Source of the DNA: Parafrankia irregularis
GTDB taxonomy: Bacteria > Actinomycetota > Actinomycetes > Frankiales > Frankiaceae
NCBI RefSeq assembly: GCF_001536285.1
Contig: NZ_FAOZ01000022.1
Coordinates: 1 to 64,000, forward strand
Length of the DNA stretch: 64,000 nt
Direction of reading: 5' to 3'
Below are positions 1 to 9,531 of this stretch, in pieces; within the stretch, counting starts at the first letter, position 1, and every line of letters begins with the position of its first letter. Made by a program: the position numbers and the translations under genes. The notes under the pieces are model-generated. The model was given only the letters and a program-made list of their open reading frames with translations. It was not told where the DNA came from and did no database searches.

Positions 1-1
1 C

Positions 2-256
2 CAGATCCTCGGCGACGACCACCCCGAAACCCTGCGCAGCGCCAACAACCTCGCCAGCGACCTGCACGCACTCGGGGAGTACGAGGCGGCGCGCCACCTG
101 AACGAGGACACCCTCCGGCGCCTCCGCCAGATCCTCGGCGACAATCACCCCAACACCCTGCGCAGTGCCAACAACCTCGCTAACACCCTCAACCAACTCG
201 GCGACTACCAGGCCGCCCGCGAGTGGCTCGAATTCGCCCAGGGTCACCACACCTAG
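2..256 (+). CDS. C-terminal end of a TPR-repeat protein (partial)
   Basis: Only the last 84 residues lie in the window; the frame enters from the left edge and ends at TAG 254-256. Two nearly identical 42-residue units are visible, each carrying QILGD(D/N)HP, TLRSANNLA and then LxxLGxYxAAR. This is the TPR_10/TPR_12 type found at the C-terminus of actinomycete NB-ARC or AAA signalling ATPases. Such TPR stacks bind protein partners. The ATPase part, if present, is outside the window, so the function of the whole protein cannot be given. Confidence 0.8.
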   Translation, partial: QILGDDHPETLRSANNLASDLHALGEYEAARHLNEDTLRRLRQILGDNHPNTLRSANNLANTLNQLGDYQAAREWLEFAQGHHT

Positions 257-759
257 CCGGGAAAGACCCGCAACCCTCCGTGCTTGGAAGTTGCGTCCAG
301 CTCAAAGGGCTGAATACGACACAGTCAGATACGTCACCATGCCAATCTCACGCCCCTTCCCCGTCCGACTGATCACGTACGCGGTTGCAGAGTGCTTGCC
401 GTTCCCGGTCCCTGGGAGCCAGCTGCCTTGCCCGCCACAGCGCGAACGGCGCCAGTCCCACAACAGGACGTGATCACCCTTGGGTGCCGGCAGACGGAGA
501 TCTCCATGATCGGCGAAGGTGACCGCCATCGCGCCCACCGCGACGGGCCAGCCGATTCGTAGCTCACGAATGTTTCAGCGTCGAACCCTGGCCATTCACC
601 GAACATGCAGGGGGCGCGGACCCTGTTTTCACAGGTCAAGCGCCGCCCGGAACGCGAAGCCAAAGATTCTGGCTGGTGGGAATGTTTCACCGGCCGGGAC
701 GGAGCATCGTTACGGCGCGCCCTCGGGGCGTTGCCCTGCTTCCTCCTTCGAAGGGGTTG
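257..759. other. Intergenic region upstream of the lanthipeptide precursor
   Basis: No convincing gene is seen here. The only structure noticed is the 10-mer GAATGTTTCA at 568-577 and again at 680-689, the second 70 bases before the precursor start. It could be a regulator half-site or chance. The promoter of the lanthipeptide operon should lie here, but no clear -35/-10 pair was recognised. Confidence 0.4.
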
Positions 760-951
760 ATGACCATGACGCTTGGTGGTTCCGCGAGTGCGGTTCTGGA
801 GCGGACCGAGGCGCCACCGCTCGGCCTGCTGGACGAGTTCCAGCTCGATGTGCAGGTGACGGTCGAGGCGGCGCCCGGATACACGATGCGGGCGTGCGAC
901 ACGAGCGACACCTGTGGTTCGACCTGCGCTTCGGCGTGCGCCAGCGACTGA
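760..951 (+). CDS. lanA: FxLD family lanthipeptide precursor
   Basis: A 63-residue peptide. The leader has the family-defining FxLD box (FQLD, residues 27-30). It is followed by a short hydrophobic stretch and a Cys/Ser/Thr-rich C-terminus with Cys at 46, 52, 56 and 60 and hydroxy residues at 42, 48, 49, 51, 54, 55, 58 and 62. LanB would dehydrate the Ser/Thr and LanC would couple them to Cys as (methyl)lanthionine. Asp47, Asp50 and Asp63 are candidate targets for the PIMT-like methyltransferase of the cluster. Two in-frame starts exist, ATG 760 and ATG 766; AAGGGG at 751-756 is better spaced from 766. The dehydratase gene starts 79 bases downstream. The leader cleavage site is not obvious; no double-glycine is seen. 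Confidence 0.9.
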   Translation: MTMTLGGSASAVLERTEAPPLGLLDEFQLDVQVTVEAAPGYTMRACDTSDTCGSTCASACASD

Positions 952-1030
952 CCCGGTGACGGCTGCGGCGCCGGCTCGCCGGTCGTGCCCGTTCGGCGAG
1001 CCGGCGACCGCAGTGTGCGACGGAGGTGTG

Positions 1031-4000
1031 ATGGTCGACGTGGAGCTGCCGCTGTACCGCCATGCTGGCGGTGCGATGCTGCGGGCGGCGGTCCTTCCGC
1101 TGTCCCAGCAGCCGGAGGACTGGCCGACGTTGTCCGATCCGGACTCGTGCCGGTCGTGGCTACGCGCCGCATGGACGCTGCCCGGGTTTGCCGACGCGAT
1201 CCGCTACGCGAGTGGGTCGTTCGCCGCTCAGGTCGAGTCGGTTCTCGACGACGACGAGGCGGCGGGCGGCAAGCAGGTTCGACGGGTGACGTCGGCGGTC
1301 GTGCGCTACCTGTTGCGTTCCCTGGGAAGGCCGACTCCCTTCGGCTTGTTCGCCGGTGTCGCCGGGGTCCGTATCGGCGAGGGCGTACGTGCGTACCGGG
1401 GATCGGCCCACCGGCTGGTCCTGCGGGCGGACACGCTGTGGTTGGACGACGTGGTGGAGCAGCTGGAGAGGCTGCCCGACCTGCTCACTCACCTGGACGT
1501 CGTGGTCTGCGATCTGTTGGTCGAACGCGGCGACCGGATCGAGATGCCTCGCGGACCAGGGCGGGTAACGGTACGTAACACGGCGGTGATGCGTCTCGTC
1601 CGTGACCTGGCGGCCAAGCCGATCCCGTTCCACCTTCTGCTCGACCAGGTCGCCCTCGCGTTTCCTGCCGCCCCTGCCGCGGATGTCCGCCGTGTGCTCG
1701 GTGACCTGGTCGCCCAAGGCATCCTGATCACGGGTCTGCGTGCGCCTATGACGGTGTCCGACCCGCTGGCGCATGTGATCGCGGCCGTCGAGCGTGCCAT
1801 GGTCGGCGACGGCGAGGCGACCGCCGCCATGCTGGGCGATCTCCGCGCCGCCCAGCAGCTGATCCGGACGCACAACGACGACCACACCAAGCCGAGCACG
1901 CAGGCACGGCTCCGGGAGGAGGCATCGGAACGGATGCGGCGCCTGTCGCCAGCCGGCCGGACATCGCTGGCCGGGGACCTGCACCTCGACTGCGACATCG
2001 CTGTTCCCACCGACCTCGCCGATGAGATGGCCCACGCGGCTGGTGCGTTGCTGCGTCTCACGCGCCAGCCGCGTCCGGACCAGGGGTGGAACGACTGGTG
2101 CCGCGAGTTCTGGGACCGCTACGGCACGGGAGCGCTTGTCCCCGTCCTGGACGCGGTGCATCCCGATACGGGGATCGGTTGGCCGGCTGGCTTCCCGGGA
2201 AGCATGCTCGCCGAGCCCGAGGACACGGTCAGCCGCCGTGACCAGGAGCTGCTGCGCCTGGCCTGGGACACGATCACCGCCGGACGGCATGAACTCGTGC
2301 TCACCGACTCCCTCATCGCCGCGATCACAGCGGACAGGCCGGTGGACCCACGGTGGATTCCGCCGCACGTCGAGCTGGGCGCCCGTATCCACGCCGCCGA
2401 CGTCGAGGCGCTGGCGGCCGGGGACTACACGTTCGGCGTTCATCCCGCGTGGGCGTTCGGCACGCTGACCTGCCGGTTCGGCTCCGCCGTGGGCCGTGCC
2501 GGCCTGGACACCGTCTTCGCCGCCGCGCCGGCGGCTGTCGAGGGCGCGCTGCCGGTCCAGCTGTCCTTCCCGCCGCTGTTTCCGCACTCGGAGAACGTCT
2601 CCCGGGTTCCCCGCTGGCTGCCCCAGGTGCTGCCGGTCGGTGAGCACCGGGGAGACGAGTCGACCGTGATCCGCCTGGACGATCTCGGGATCGTCGCGGT
2701 GGCCGACGGGCTGCACCTGGTCAGCATCTCGCGGCGCCAGGTCGTGGAACCGCAGATCTTCCACGCGCTCGCGCTGCGTAAGCAGGCCCCGCCGCTGGCA
2801 CGGTTCCTCGCCACGCTGACCCGTGGCTTTCTCGCCCGTTTCACCGAGTTCGACTGGGGACCGCTGGCCGCCGGCATCCCCTACACGCCTCGGGTGCGTT
2901 ACCGGCGCGCAATCCTGTCACCCGCGACGTGGTGGATCAGCGCCGCAGACCACGCCGCGCTACGCGCCGATGGCCACCGCTGGGAGGAAGCATTCGCCCA
3001 ATGGCGGCAGCGAGGGACCTGCCCGGACATCGTGGAGCTCCATGACGACCACCGGTCACTGCGCCTGGATCTCACTGTGGACGCACATCTGGCGATCTTG
3101 CGTGAACACCTGGACAAACACGGCCGCGCGACGCTGACCGAGACCGACTCCGTCGAGGACACGGGATGGATCGGCGGCCACGTCCACGAGATCGTCCTGC
3201 CGTTCGTCCGCGCTGTGCCGGCGACACCGAACCTCGTCACCGGCGCTCTACCGCTCGTGACCAACGCGAACGCCGCACACCGGCCGGCCTCGCCGGATGG
3301 CTCCTGGCTCTACGCGCAGGTCTTCACCCATCCCGAACGTCTCGACGACATCCTCCGGACGCACCTGCCCCGGCTGATTGACCTGATCGACGGAGACCGG
3401 TCGTACTGGTTCGCCCGCTACCGCAGCGTCCGTGAGACCGACCATCTGCGGCTGCGGATCCGCACCACCGGCCAGGAGGGGTACGCCGCAGTGGCCTGTG
3501 CAGTCGGCAAGTGGGGGCAGCAGCTCTGCGACGCGGGCGCCGCGTCCCGGCTGACCCTGGCGACCTACCATCCTGAAATCGGCCGTTACGGTAGTGGGAC
3601 GGCGATGGACGCCGCCGAAGCGGTATTCGCGGCCGACTCGCACGCGGTCGCGACCGCACTCCAGGTCCCGACGCCTCTCGCCGTCCATCCGATGGCGCTC
3701 GCGGCCATCGGCATGGTGGAGATCGCCGACGGATTCCACGCCGACCCCGTCCACGCGAACGCCTGGCTGCTGGAGCACCTCGCCGCCAAAGCCACGCCTG
3801 GCGCGGATCGGGCCGTCACCGAGCAGGTCACCCGCTGGGCAGCCAGCAGGACTCCGCCGGGCGACGCATCCCTTCCCGCCGCCCTCGTGCAGACGTGGCA
3901 GGCTCGCCGGGAAGCGTTGACCCGCTATCGGCTCGCGCTCCCCGGGAACGCCGATGTCGATCAGATTCTGTCGGCGCTCCTGCACATGCACCACAACCGC

Positions 4001-4099
4001 GCCAGGCTCATCGATCGCGCCGACGAGGCCATCTGCCGGCGCCTGGCCCGGCAGATCGCCCTCACCCGGCGCGCACACATCACGGCGGACAGCACGTGA
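1031..4099 (+). CDS. lanB: Class I lanthipeptide dehydratase LanB (glutamylation plus elimination domains)
   Basis: A 1022-residue enzyme that dehydrates Ser/Thr of the precursor by tRNA-Glu-dependent glutamylation and glutamate elimination. The Lant_dehydr_N domain shows the conserved RPTPFGLFAGV at residues 100-110. The C-terminal part, from SWLYAQVF to the end, looks like the SpaB_C elimination domain (thiopeptide-type), with a WFARYRSVRETDHLRLRIR-like strand. Both halves are in one chain, as in NisB-type enzymes. The start is ATG 1031, with GGAGG at 1022-1026; the open frame extends upstream but overlaps the precursor. The stop overlaps the GTG of lanC by 4 bases (GTGA), so the two are translationally coupled. 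Confidence 0.93.
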   Translation: MVDVELPLYRHAGGAMLRAAVLPLSQQPEDWPTLSDPDSCRSWLRAAWTLPGFADAIRYASGSFAAQVESVLDDDEAAGGKQVRRVTSAVVRYLLRSLGRPTPFGLFAGVAGVRIGEGVRAYRGSAHRLVLRADTLWLDDVVEQLERLPDLLTHLDVVVCDLLVERGDRIEMPRGPGRVTVRNTAVMRLVRDLAAKPIPFHLLLDQVALAFPAAPAADVRRVLGDLVAQGILITGLRAPMTVSDPLAHVIAAVERAMVGDGEATAAMLGDLRAAQQLIRTHNDDHTKPSTQARLREEASERMRRLSPAGRTSLAGDLHLDCDIAVPTDLADEMAHAAGALLRLTRQPRPDQGWNDWCREFWDRYGTGALVPVLDAVHPDTGIGWPAGFPGSMLAEPEDTVSRRDQELLRLAWDTITAGRHELVLTDSLIAAITADRPVDPRWIPPHVELGARIHAADVEALAAGDYTFGVHPAWAFGTLTCRFGSAVGRAGLDTVFAAAPAAVEGALPVQLSFPPLFPHSENVSRVPRWLPQVLPVGEHRGDESTVIRLDDLGIVAVADGLHLVSISRRQVVEPQIFHALALRKQAPPLARFLATLTRGFLARFTEFDWGPLAAGIPYTPRVRYRRAILSPATWWISAADHAALRADGHRWEEAFAQWRQRGTCPDIVELHDDHRSLRLDLTVDAHLAILREHLDKHGRATLTETDSVEDTGWIGGHVHEIVLPFVRAVPATPNLVTGALPLVTNANAAHRPASPDGSWLYAQVFTHPERLDDILRTHLPRLIDLIDGDRSYWFARYRSVRETDHLRLRIRTTGQEGYAAVACAVGKWGQQLCDAGAASRLTLATYHPEIGRYGSGTAMDAAEAVFAADSHAVATALQVPTPLAVHPMALAAIGMVEIADGFHADPVHANAWLLEHLAAKATPGADRAVTEQVTRWAASRTPPGDASLPAALVQTWQARREALTRYRLALPGNADVDQILSALLHMHHNRARLIDRADEAICRRLARQIALTRRAHITADST

Positions 4100-5295
4100 G
4101 TACGCTGCCCCGTTTCCCCCCGGTCCCGGCCTCTGGCGATGCGGAATCGGCGCACTGGGCCCAGTCCCTCGGCGACGGGGCACCAGGGATCGCACTGGCG
4201 CATATCGTCCGTGCCCGCGCCGGCCTCGACGGCTGGGAACCGGTGCACCGCCTCGCCGCGGCGATGACACGTAGCCCGCTCAACGCCCATCCGGACACCG
4301 CCAGCCTGTACCAGGGCGCACCAGCCGTCGCCTACGCCCTGCACACGGCCGATCACCCCGCCTACGACACCGCGCTCGCCACCCTCGACGACGCCATCGC
4401 CACCGTCATCCGGAGCCGTCTGGAAGCCGCCCACCGCCGCATCGATCACGGGCAGCTGCCCCACGCCGGCGAGTACGACCTGATCAACGGACTCACCGGC
4501 CTCGGCGCGCTCCTTCTCCACCGCGACCGCGAAAGCGCACTTCTCCGGGAAGTGCTCATGTACTTGGTGCGGCTGACCCGACCCATCCGCGTCGATGGCC
4601 ACGCCCTGCCCGGATGGTGGGCGACGGGCAGCCCCGACCGCCGCGCCTCCGCGCGGTGGAACGCCGGCCATGCCGGCTTCGGCATGGCCCACGGCATCGC
4701 TGGACCGCTGGCGCTCCTGGCCATCACCAAGCGGCAGGGGATCACCGTGGCAGGACACATCGACGCGCTCCACAACGTCATCGCGTGGCTCGACCAGTGG
4801 CGCAGAGGCCAGAGGCGGGCCGGCTGGTGGCCCGAGGTGATCGACCACGACGAGCTGCGCACCGGCAGCGCGGCCCGCCCGGGACCACCGCGACCGTCCT
4901 GGTGCTACGGCAGTCCCGGAATCGCCCGAGCCGAACACCTCGCCGCCCTCGCCCTCGGAGACCAACAACGAGCCTCCAACGCGGTCGAGAGTCTCGTCGG
5001 ATGCCTCACCGACGGCCACCAGCTCGCGCAGCTCACCGACGCGGGACTCTGCCACGGCTGGGCCGGCCTCCTCCTGACCGCCCACCGGGCCGCGGTCGAC
5101 ACCGGGACCTGCGAACTCTCCGCCGCCGTCAGCGCTGCAGAAGCACGTGGGCAGCGGTACCTCCGCGGCCACGGCGAGCCCACCCGAGAAGGGTTCCTGG
5201 AGGGCCTAACCGGCGTGACGCTCACCGCCGCCGCCCTGGAGATCACATCTGATTCCGCGCTGCCAGGCTGGGACCGCTGCCTCCTCATCAGCTGA
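4096..5295 (+). CDS. lanC: Lanthionine synthetase C family cyclase LanC
   Basis: A 399-residue (alpha/alpha)-barrel cyclase that adds Cys thiols to dehydroamino acids. The zinc ligands are recognisable: Cys270 in SWCYGSPG and Cys319-His320 in LCHGWAG. The repeated G-x-x-G helices typical of LanC are present (GHAGFGMAHGIAGPLALL, NGLTGLGALLL). The GTG start at 4096 overlaps the LanB stop, so translation is coupled. With LanB and the FxLD precursor it forms a complete class I core set. No dedicated lanthipeptide ABC transporter or leader protease is found nearby. Confidence 0.93.
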   Translation: MSTLPRFPPVPASGDAESAHWAQSLGDGAPGIALAHIVRARAGLDGWEPVHRLAAAMTRSPLNAHPDTASLYQGAPAVAYALHTADHPAYDTALATLDDAIATVIRSRLEAAHRRIDHGQLPHAGEYDLINGLTGLGALLLHRDRESALLREVLMYLVRLTRPIRVDGHALPGWWATGSPDRRASARWNAGHAGFGMAHGIAGPLALLAITKRQGITVAGHIDALHNVIAWLDQWRRGQRRAGWWPEVIDHDELRTGSAARPGPPRPSWCYGSPGIARAEHLAALALGDQQRASNAVESLVGCLTDGHQLAQLTDAGLCHGWAGLLLTAHRAAVDTGTCELSAAVSAAEARGQRYLRGHGEPTREGFLEGLTGVTLTAAALEITSDSALPGWDRCLLIS

Positions 5296-5354
5296 CAGTC
5301 AGTGACCGGTCAATGCCATCGCTACGACCACCCCCACCATCGCGAAGGAGATCC

Positions 5355-6551
5355 ATGGAGACGACCGCAGCCACATCACCCGGCGCGCTGCGCGACCGGA
5401 TGGTCGACCGCATCCTCACCAACGAGCATCTGCCCCCGTGGGTCGAAGCGGCACTGCGATCCGTCGAACGCCACCGCTACGTCCCCGAGGCGCCACTGAC
5501 CGACGCCTACGACGAGAAGGCGGTCATCACCCACACCTTCCCCGACGGCACCCACCTCAGCTGCGCTTCCGGCCCCACCATCGTGGCCGCGATGCTCACC
5601 GCCCTCGACGTCCGGCCCGACCAGCGCATCCTGGAGATCGGCGCTGGCACCGGCTACAACGCGGCACTCCTCGCCACCCTCGTGGGAGCCGGCGGCCAGG
5701 TCACCACCATCGACATCAACGCCGACGTGACCGCCGCTGCGCGGCGCAATCTTGACGACACCGGCTTTCCGCACGTCCGCGTCCTGACCCGCGACGGCGC
5801 CGACGGTGCCGCCGAGGAGGGCCCGTTCGACCGGATCATCGTCACGGTCGGTGCCTGGGACATCCCCCAGGCCTGGTGGGACCAGCTCGCCCCCGACGGC
5901 CGCCTCGTCCTCCCGCTGCGCTGGCGCGGGACCACCCGCGCCGTCGCCCTCACCAAGCAGGAAGACCACTGGAAGTCCGACTGGGTCTTCCTGTGCGGCT
6001 TCGTGCCGATGCTCGGCCAGCCCGGCGAGCGGAAGAGCGTCATCCACCCCGACGGCCTCGCCGCGCTGCACCACGATCTCGACCAGCCCATCGACGCCGA
6101 CGCCCTGCTCGGCGTCCTCGACCGGGAGAAGTCCGCCATCTGGTCCGACGTGACCGTGCACGGCCAGGAACCCTTCGACCGTGTCTGGCTCCACCTCAGC
6201 GCCGTGGACGACGGCACGGTCCGCATCGAGGCCGACCAGCAGGCCGTCGCCGACGGGCTGTGCACACCCGCGATCGCCTCACGCAGCCCGGCCCTCGTCG
6301 AGGACGGCTCCCTTGCCTACTTCACCATCCGGCGCACCGACAGCCCCGGGCGCTGGCAGCTCGGCGCCATCGGCCACGGGCCCCTCGGCCACCGTCTCGC
6401 CACACGGATCGTCGACCAGATCGACGCCTGGGACCGCGACCGCACGGCCGACCCTGAAATCCTCGCCTTCCCGACCGGCAGGCCGATCCCCGACCGGACG
6501 AAAGGGAAGATCATAAGCAAGCCGGAGAACCGCCTGGTACTGCGGTACTAA
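5355..6551 (+). CDS. PIMT-like methyltransferase of the FxLD lanthipeptide system
   Basis: A 398-residue SAM-dependent O-methyltransferase. The N-terminal half is homologous to protein-L-isoaspartate methyltransferase, with motif I ILEIGAGTGYNAALLA around residues 92-107 and VGAWDIP as a later motif. PIMT itself is about 210 residues; the extra C-terminal half (CGFVPM, WSDVTV, AFPTG) is typical of the lanthipeptide-associated family called methyltransferase, FxLD system. Related LanS enzymes methylate an Asp in the modified precursor, which then collapses to succinimide and isoaspartate. Its target here would be one of the Asp residues of the upstream precursor (inference). AAGGAG at 5345-5350 supports ATG 5355. 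Confidence 0.9.
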   Translation: METTAATSPGALRDRMVDRILTNEHLPPWVEAALRSVERHRYVPEAPLTDAYDEKAVITHTFPDGTHLSCASGPTIVAAMLTALDVRPDQRILEIGAGTGYNAALLATLVGAGGQVTTIDINADVTAAARRNLDDTGFPHVRVLTRDGADGAAEEGPFDRIIVTVGAWDIPQAWWDQLAPDGRLVLPLRWRGTTRAVALTKQEDHWKSDWVFLCGFVPMLGQPGERKSVIHPDGLAALHHDLDQPIDADALLGVLDREKSAIWSDVTVHGQEPFDRVWLHLSAVDDGTVRIEADQQAVADGLCTPAIASRSPALVEDGSLAYFTIRRTDSPGRWQLGAIGHGPLGHRLATRIVDQIDAWDRDRTADPEILAFPTGRPIPDRTKGKIISKPENRLVLRY

Positions 6552-6674
6552 GCAGCGACCGTCCTGGATAGTGAGGCAGCGGTTACTGTGGGCGGGTTCC
6601 GATCGAGAGCCGATCCGTGGCCGTAGCTGCGGGCTCGCGAGCGTCCTTGACCCGGAAGGGGCGGCAACGTCGCC

Positions 6675-8297
6675 ATGAACAAGCCCAGCCAGCGGGTTGA
6701 GCAGGACGAGTTGCGGACTCGGATGCGCGCGACCGGGATGAGCCACCACGAGATCGCGATCGAGTTCGCCCGCCGCTACCGCCTACGCCCCCGCGCCGCC
6801 TACCGGGTCGCACACGGCTGGACACAGCAGCAGGCCGCCGACCGCATCAACGCCCACGCCACCCGGGCCGGCCTCGACCCCGAGGGCACCGCCCCGATGA
6901 CCGCACCGCGGCTGTCCGAGGTGGAGAACTGGCCTCGTCCAGCTCGGCGACGTCCCACCCCCCAGCTCCTCGCCCTACTCGCCGAGGTCTACGGATGCGA
7001 TCTCCACGCCCTGGTCGACGTCGATGACCGTGAGCACCTCCCACCCGCGGACGTGTTCCTGATCAACGGCATGAGCCGTCCGCCGGACCGAGCGGCTACA
7101 TCGTCAGCGGCCTCTTCGTTCACGTCCTCGGCGCCTCTATGGGGCACAGCTACCGAACGACCGGTCGAAGCCGCCCCCAGTGCCGCCAGCGCCGGACACG
7201 CGCCGAACCCCAGCTCAGCCGGTCAGACGCATGAAGATCACTTGATCATTTTTCCGCAACTCGCCCCGGATGGGAGGATCGTCCTCATGCCACTCGATCG
7301 CCGGGGCTTCCTGAGCGGCCTGGGTCTCACCGCCGCCAGCGGCTCGACCCTCAGCCCGCTCGCCATGACGCCGACGATCCCATCAGGATCGTCCTCCATC
7401 GATCCACGCGTCGTCGATCACTTCGCACGCCTGCGCGCCGTGCTCGCGGAGAACGACAACCTTTTCGGACCGCGCCAGGTCATCACCACGGCGCAGGAGC
7501 AAGCCGGCCTCATCGCCACTCATCTCCGCAACGGCACGAACTCCCGCCCCCAACGGCAGACCCTGCTCCACATCCAGACGCAGTTCGCTGATCTCCTCGG
7601 CTGGCTCCACCAGGACAGCGGGGATCACGCCACCGCCGGATACTGGCTCGACCGGGCGCTGGAATGGTCACACCGAGCAGGCGACCCCAAGGCCACGGTG
7701 TTCATCCTCGCCCGCAAGAGCCAACTCGCCGCGGACCGTGGCGACCCAGTCGAAGCCGTCGACGTAGCCGACGCAGCCCTGACCAGCGCGGAACCAACCG
7801 GCCGTCTCGCCGCCATCGCCGCGACCTACAGCGCGCACGGCCACGCACTGCGGGGCGAGAAGACCACCTGCCTGACGCTCTACGACCGTGCCCACGACAT
7901 CCTCGACAGGGCCGGACCCGACACCGACCCCTGGGGAGAGTTCTTCAGCCCTGCCTACATCGAAGTCCAGCGGGCACACAGCCTCGCGGCACTCGGTGAC
8001 TACCCCGCTGCAGCCAGCGGCTTCCGGACCGCGATCGACGGCCTCCCCCCTGCCTTCCATCGCGACCGCGGTGTCTACCTCGCCCGCGAAGCCCTCGCGC
8101 ACGCAGGAGCACGCGAACCAGAGCAAGCCGCAACACTTGGTCTCAACGCACTCACGGTGGGTGCCAGCACGCACTCCGGGCGCATCATGACTAGCCTGCG
8201 GACACTGCGTGACGCCGTCGCCGGGTGGCAGACTGTCCCCCAGGTACGCGAGTTCCGTCAGGCGATGGACCGGGTTCCCACGGCCATCGCCGTCTGA
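6675..8297 (+). CDS. HTH (XRE-like) regulator with TPR-like C-terminal domain
   Basis: A 540-residue protein. Residues about 40-110 contain an XRE-type helix-turn-helix (AYRVAHGWTQQQAADRIN ... RLSEVENW ... LLALLAEVYGCDL). A short linker follows, then DRRGFLSGLGL from residue 208, which looks like a twin-arginine motif but sits internally, as is usual in this actinomycete regulator family. From about residue 240 to the end there are helical TPR-like repeats (LGWLHQDSGDHATAGYWLDR, HSLAALGDYPAAASGFR). It probably senses an intracellular signal or partner. It lies 123 bases after the methyltransferase on the same strand and is likely a regulator of the lanthipeptide cluster, though it may have its own promoter. 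Confidence 0.8.
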   Translation: MNKPSQRVEQDELRTRMRATGMSHHEIAIEFARRYRLRPRAAYRVAHGWTQQQAADRINAHATRAGLDPEGTAPMTAPRLSEVENWPRPARRRPTPQLLALLAEVYGCDLHALVDVDDREHLPPADVFLINGMSRPPDRAATSSAASSFTSSAPLWGTATERPVEAAPSAASAGHAPNPSSAGQTHEDHLIIFPQLAPDGRIVLMPLDRRGFLSGLGLTAASGSTLSPLAMTPTIPSGSSSIDPRVVDHFARLRAVLAENDNLFGPRQVITTAQEQAGLIATHLRNGTNSRPQRQTLLHIQTQFADLLGWLHQDSGDHATAGYWLDRALEWSHRAGDPKATVFILARKSQLAADRGDPVEAVDVADAALTSAEPTGRLAAIAATYSAHGHALRGEKTTCLTLYDRAHDILDRAGPDTDPWGEFFSPAYIEVQRAHSLAALGDYPAAASGFRTAIDGLPPAFHRDRGVYLAREALAHAGAREPEQAATLGLNALTVGASTHSGRIMTSLRTLRDAVAGWQTVPQVREFRQAMDRVPTAIAV

Positions 8298-8374
8298 CTG
8301 CCACCATCCCGCCTATCGGCTTTCCGGTCCGCCCCACTCGGGACCGGGCCCCTCAGGGAAGGACGAGCCGTTCC

Positions 8375-8827
8375 ATGCCCCAGCTGGATGACCACCGTTG
8401 GATGACCCGGGCCATCGAACTCGCTCACCGCTGCCCACCCGCCACCGGCGCCTACTCGGTCGGCGCCGTCATCGTCGACGAGAACAACGAGGAGATCGCC
8501 TTCGGCTTCTCCCGCGAGGTCGACGACGCGGTACACGCCGAGGAGTCCGCCCTCGCAAAGATCGCACCCGACGACCCCCGGCTCGCAACCGCGACGATCT
8601 ACAGCACCCTCGAACCGTGCTCGCAGCGCAAGTCCCGGCCGCGCACCTGCACCCAGCTCATCCTGGAGGCGAAGATCCCGCGAGTGGTCATCGCCTGGCG
8701 CGAGCCCAGCCTCTTCGTCGCCGACTGCCAGGGCTACGAACTCCTCGCCCAGGCCGGCGTCACCGTCGTGGAACTGCCTGAGCTTGGCGAGCAGGCCCGC
8801 GCCATGAACGCCCACCTCTCGGTCTAA
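8375..8827 (+). CDS. Cytidine/deoxycytidylate deaminase-fold protein
   Basis: A 150-residue zinc-dependent deaminase domain. The signature is complete: H54-A-E56 (proton shuttle Glu), then P81-C82 and C92 in PCSQRKSRPRTC. The Pro-Cys-x9-Cys spacing is longer than the x2 spacing of simple cytidine deaminases and resembles the RibD/dCMP deaminase side of the superfamily. The substrate cannot be read from sequence; a riboflavin-pathway pyrimidine or a small-molecule substrate are both possible. It is 77 bases after the HTH/TPR regulator on the same strand, so the two may be co-transcribed. Confidence 0.8.
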   Translation: MPQLDDHRWMTRAIELAHRCPPATGAYSVGAVIVDENNEEIAFGFSREVDDAVHAEESALAKIAPDDPRLATATIYSTLEPCSQRKSRPRTCTQLILEAKIPRVVIAWREPSLFVADCQGYELLAQAGVTVVELPELGEQARAMNAHLSV

Positions 8828-8931
8828 CTCAACGTCGTCGCGTCGCGTCGGACCGCATGGCTGCCACCAGGCTGGAGGCACGCCGCATCGTCGGCAGAAT
8901 CACGTCCGCCCCGCACGCGCTGCGCAGCGAC

Positions 8932-9531
8932 TCAAGGCCCTCCCGCGTTCCAGGAGGCCACTGGCGCAGATGCCCCCGCCGGGAAGTATCGGACGGCGGT
9001 CAGCTCCCGCCCGGTCACGATCGGGTAGATGATCCAGCCCCGAACGCAGGTGCCCGGCTCGAGGTATCCCTGGATCGGGTACTGGGGCGCGGGGAACTGG
9101 TTGTAGGTGAGATTGGCCGGTTCTGTCAGCCCGTTGCCCGCGTCGGTCACCGTCCAGGCGTCCTTCCCCACCTCGCTGCCCGCCTGGCCGGAGTCCAGAC
9201 ACGTCTGAACGTCGATCCCGACCCACTCGGTTCCCGCCTGTTGGGGTGCGGGGGCGCCGGGCGCGGCCTGACGCCGCTGTCCGAAGTACGTCACCGAGCC
9301 CCAGCCGGTGACCACCTCGACGCCAGGACCCGGGCGAGAGGTGGGCGACGCCGCTGGTTGAGTCGGCGTCGGCAAGAGGGGAGCTGACGAACTCGGGACG
9401 ACGGCCGCGGCCGTCGCCGATTCCGCCTCGCCGCCGCCGCAGCCAGCGAGGCTGCCGACGATAGCCAGGACCAGGCAGCCGGATGCTCGTCGTATCGGTC
9501 TCTCACGCAGGACATCGCCAGCCGTTCTCAT
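8932..9531 (-). CDS. Predicted secreted lipoprotein
   Basis: A 199-residue protein with a basic N-terminus, a hydrophobic segment and a lipobox (SLAGC) at about residues 29-33, followed by a Ser/Pro/Thr-rich spacer and a globular domain of about 120 residues. This suggests export and lipid anchoring. No catalytic motif is recognised; the C-terminal part resembles small extracellular beta domains but was not assigned. ATG 9531 overlaps the TGA of the upstream excalibur gene (ATGA), indicating coupled translation; a GTG at 9537 is an alternative. It forms a two-gene operon with that protein. Confidence 0.75.
   Translation of the reverse strand: MRTAGDVLRERPIRRASGCLVLAIVGSLAGCGGGEAESATAAAVVPSSSAPLLPTPTQPAASPTSRPGPGVEVVTGWGSVTYFGQRRQAAPGAPAPQQAGTEWVGIDVQTCLDSGQAGSEVGKDAWTVTDAGNGLTEPANLTYNQFPAPQYPIQGYLEPGTCVRGWIIYPIVTGRELTAVRYFPAGASAPVASWNAGGP

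Noticed and set aside
302-538. 78-residue minus-strand frame upstream of the lanthipeptide precursor
   Set aside because: No ribosome site, no recognised domain and no clear codon bias; treated as intergenic.
1160-2764. 534-residue minus-strand open frame
   Set aside because: Antisense to LanB; no recognisable domain.
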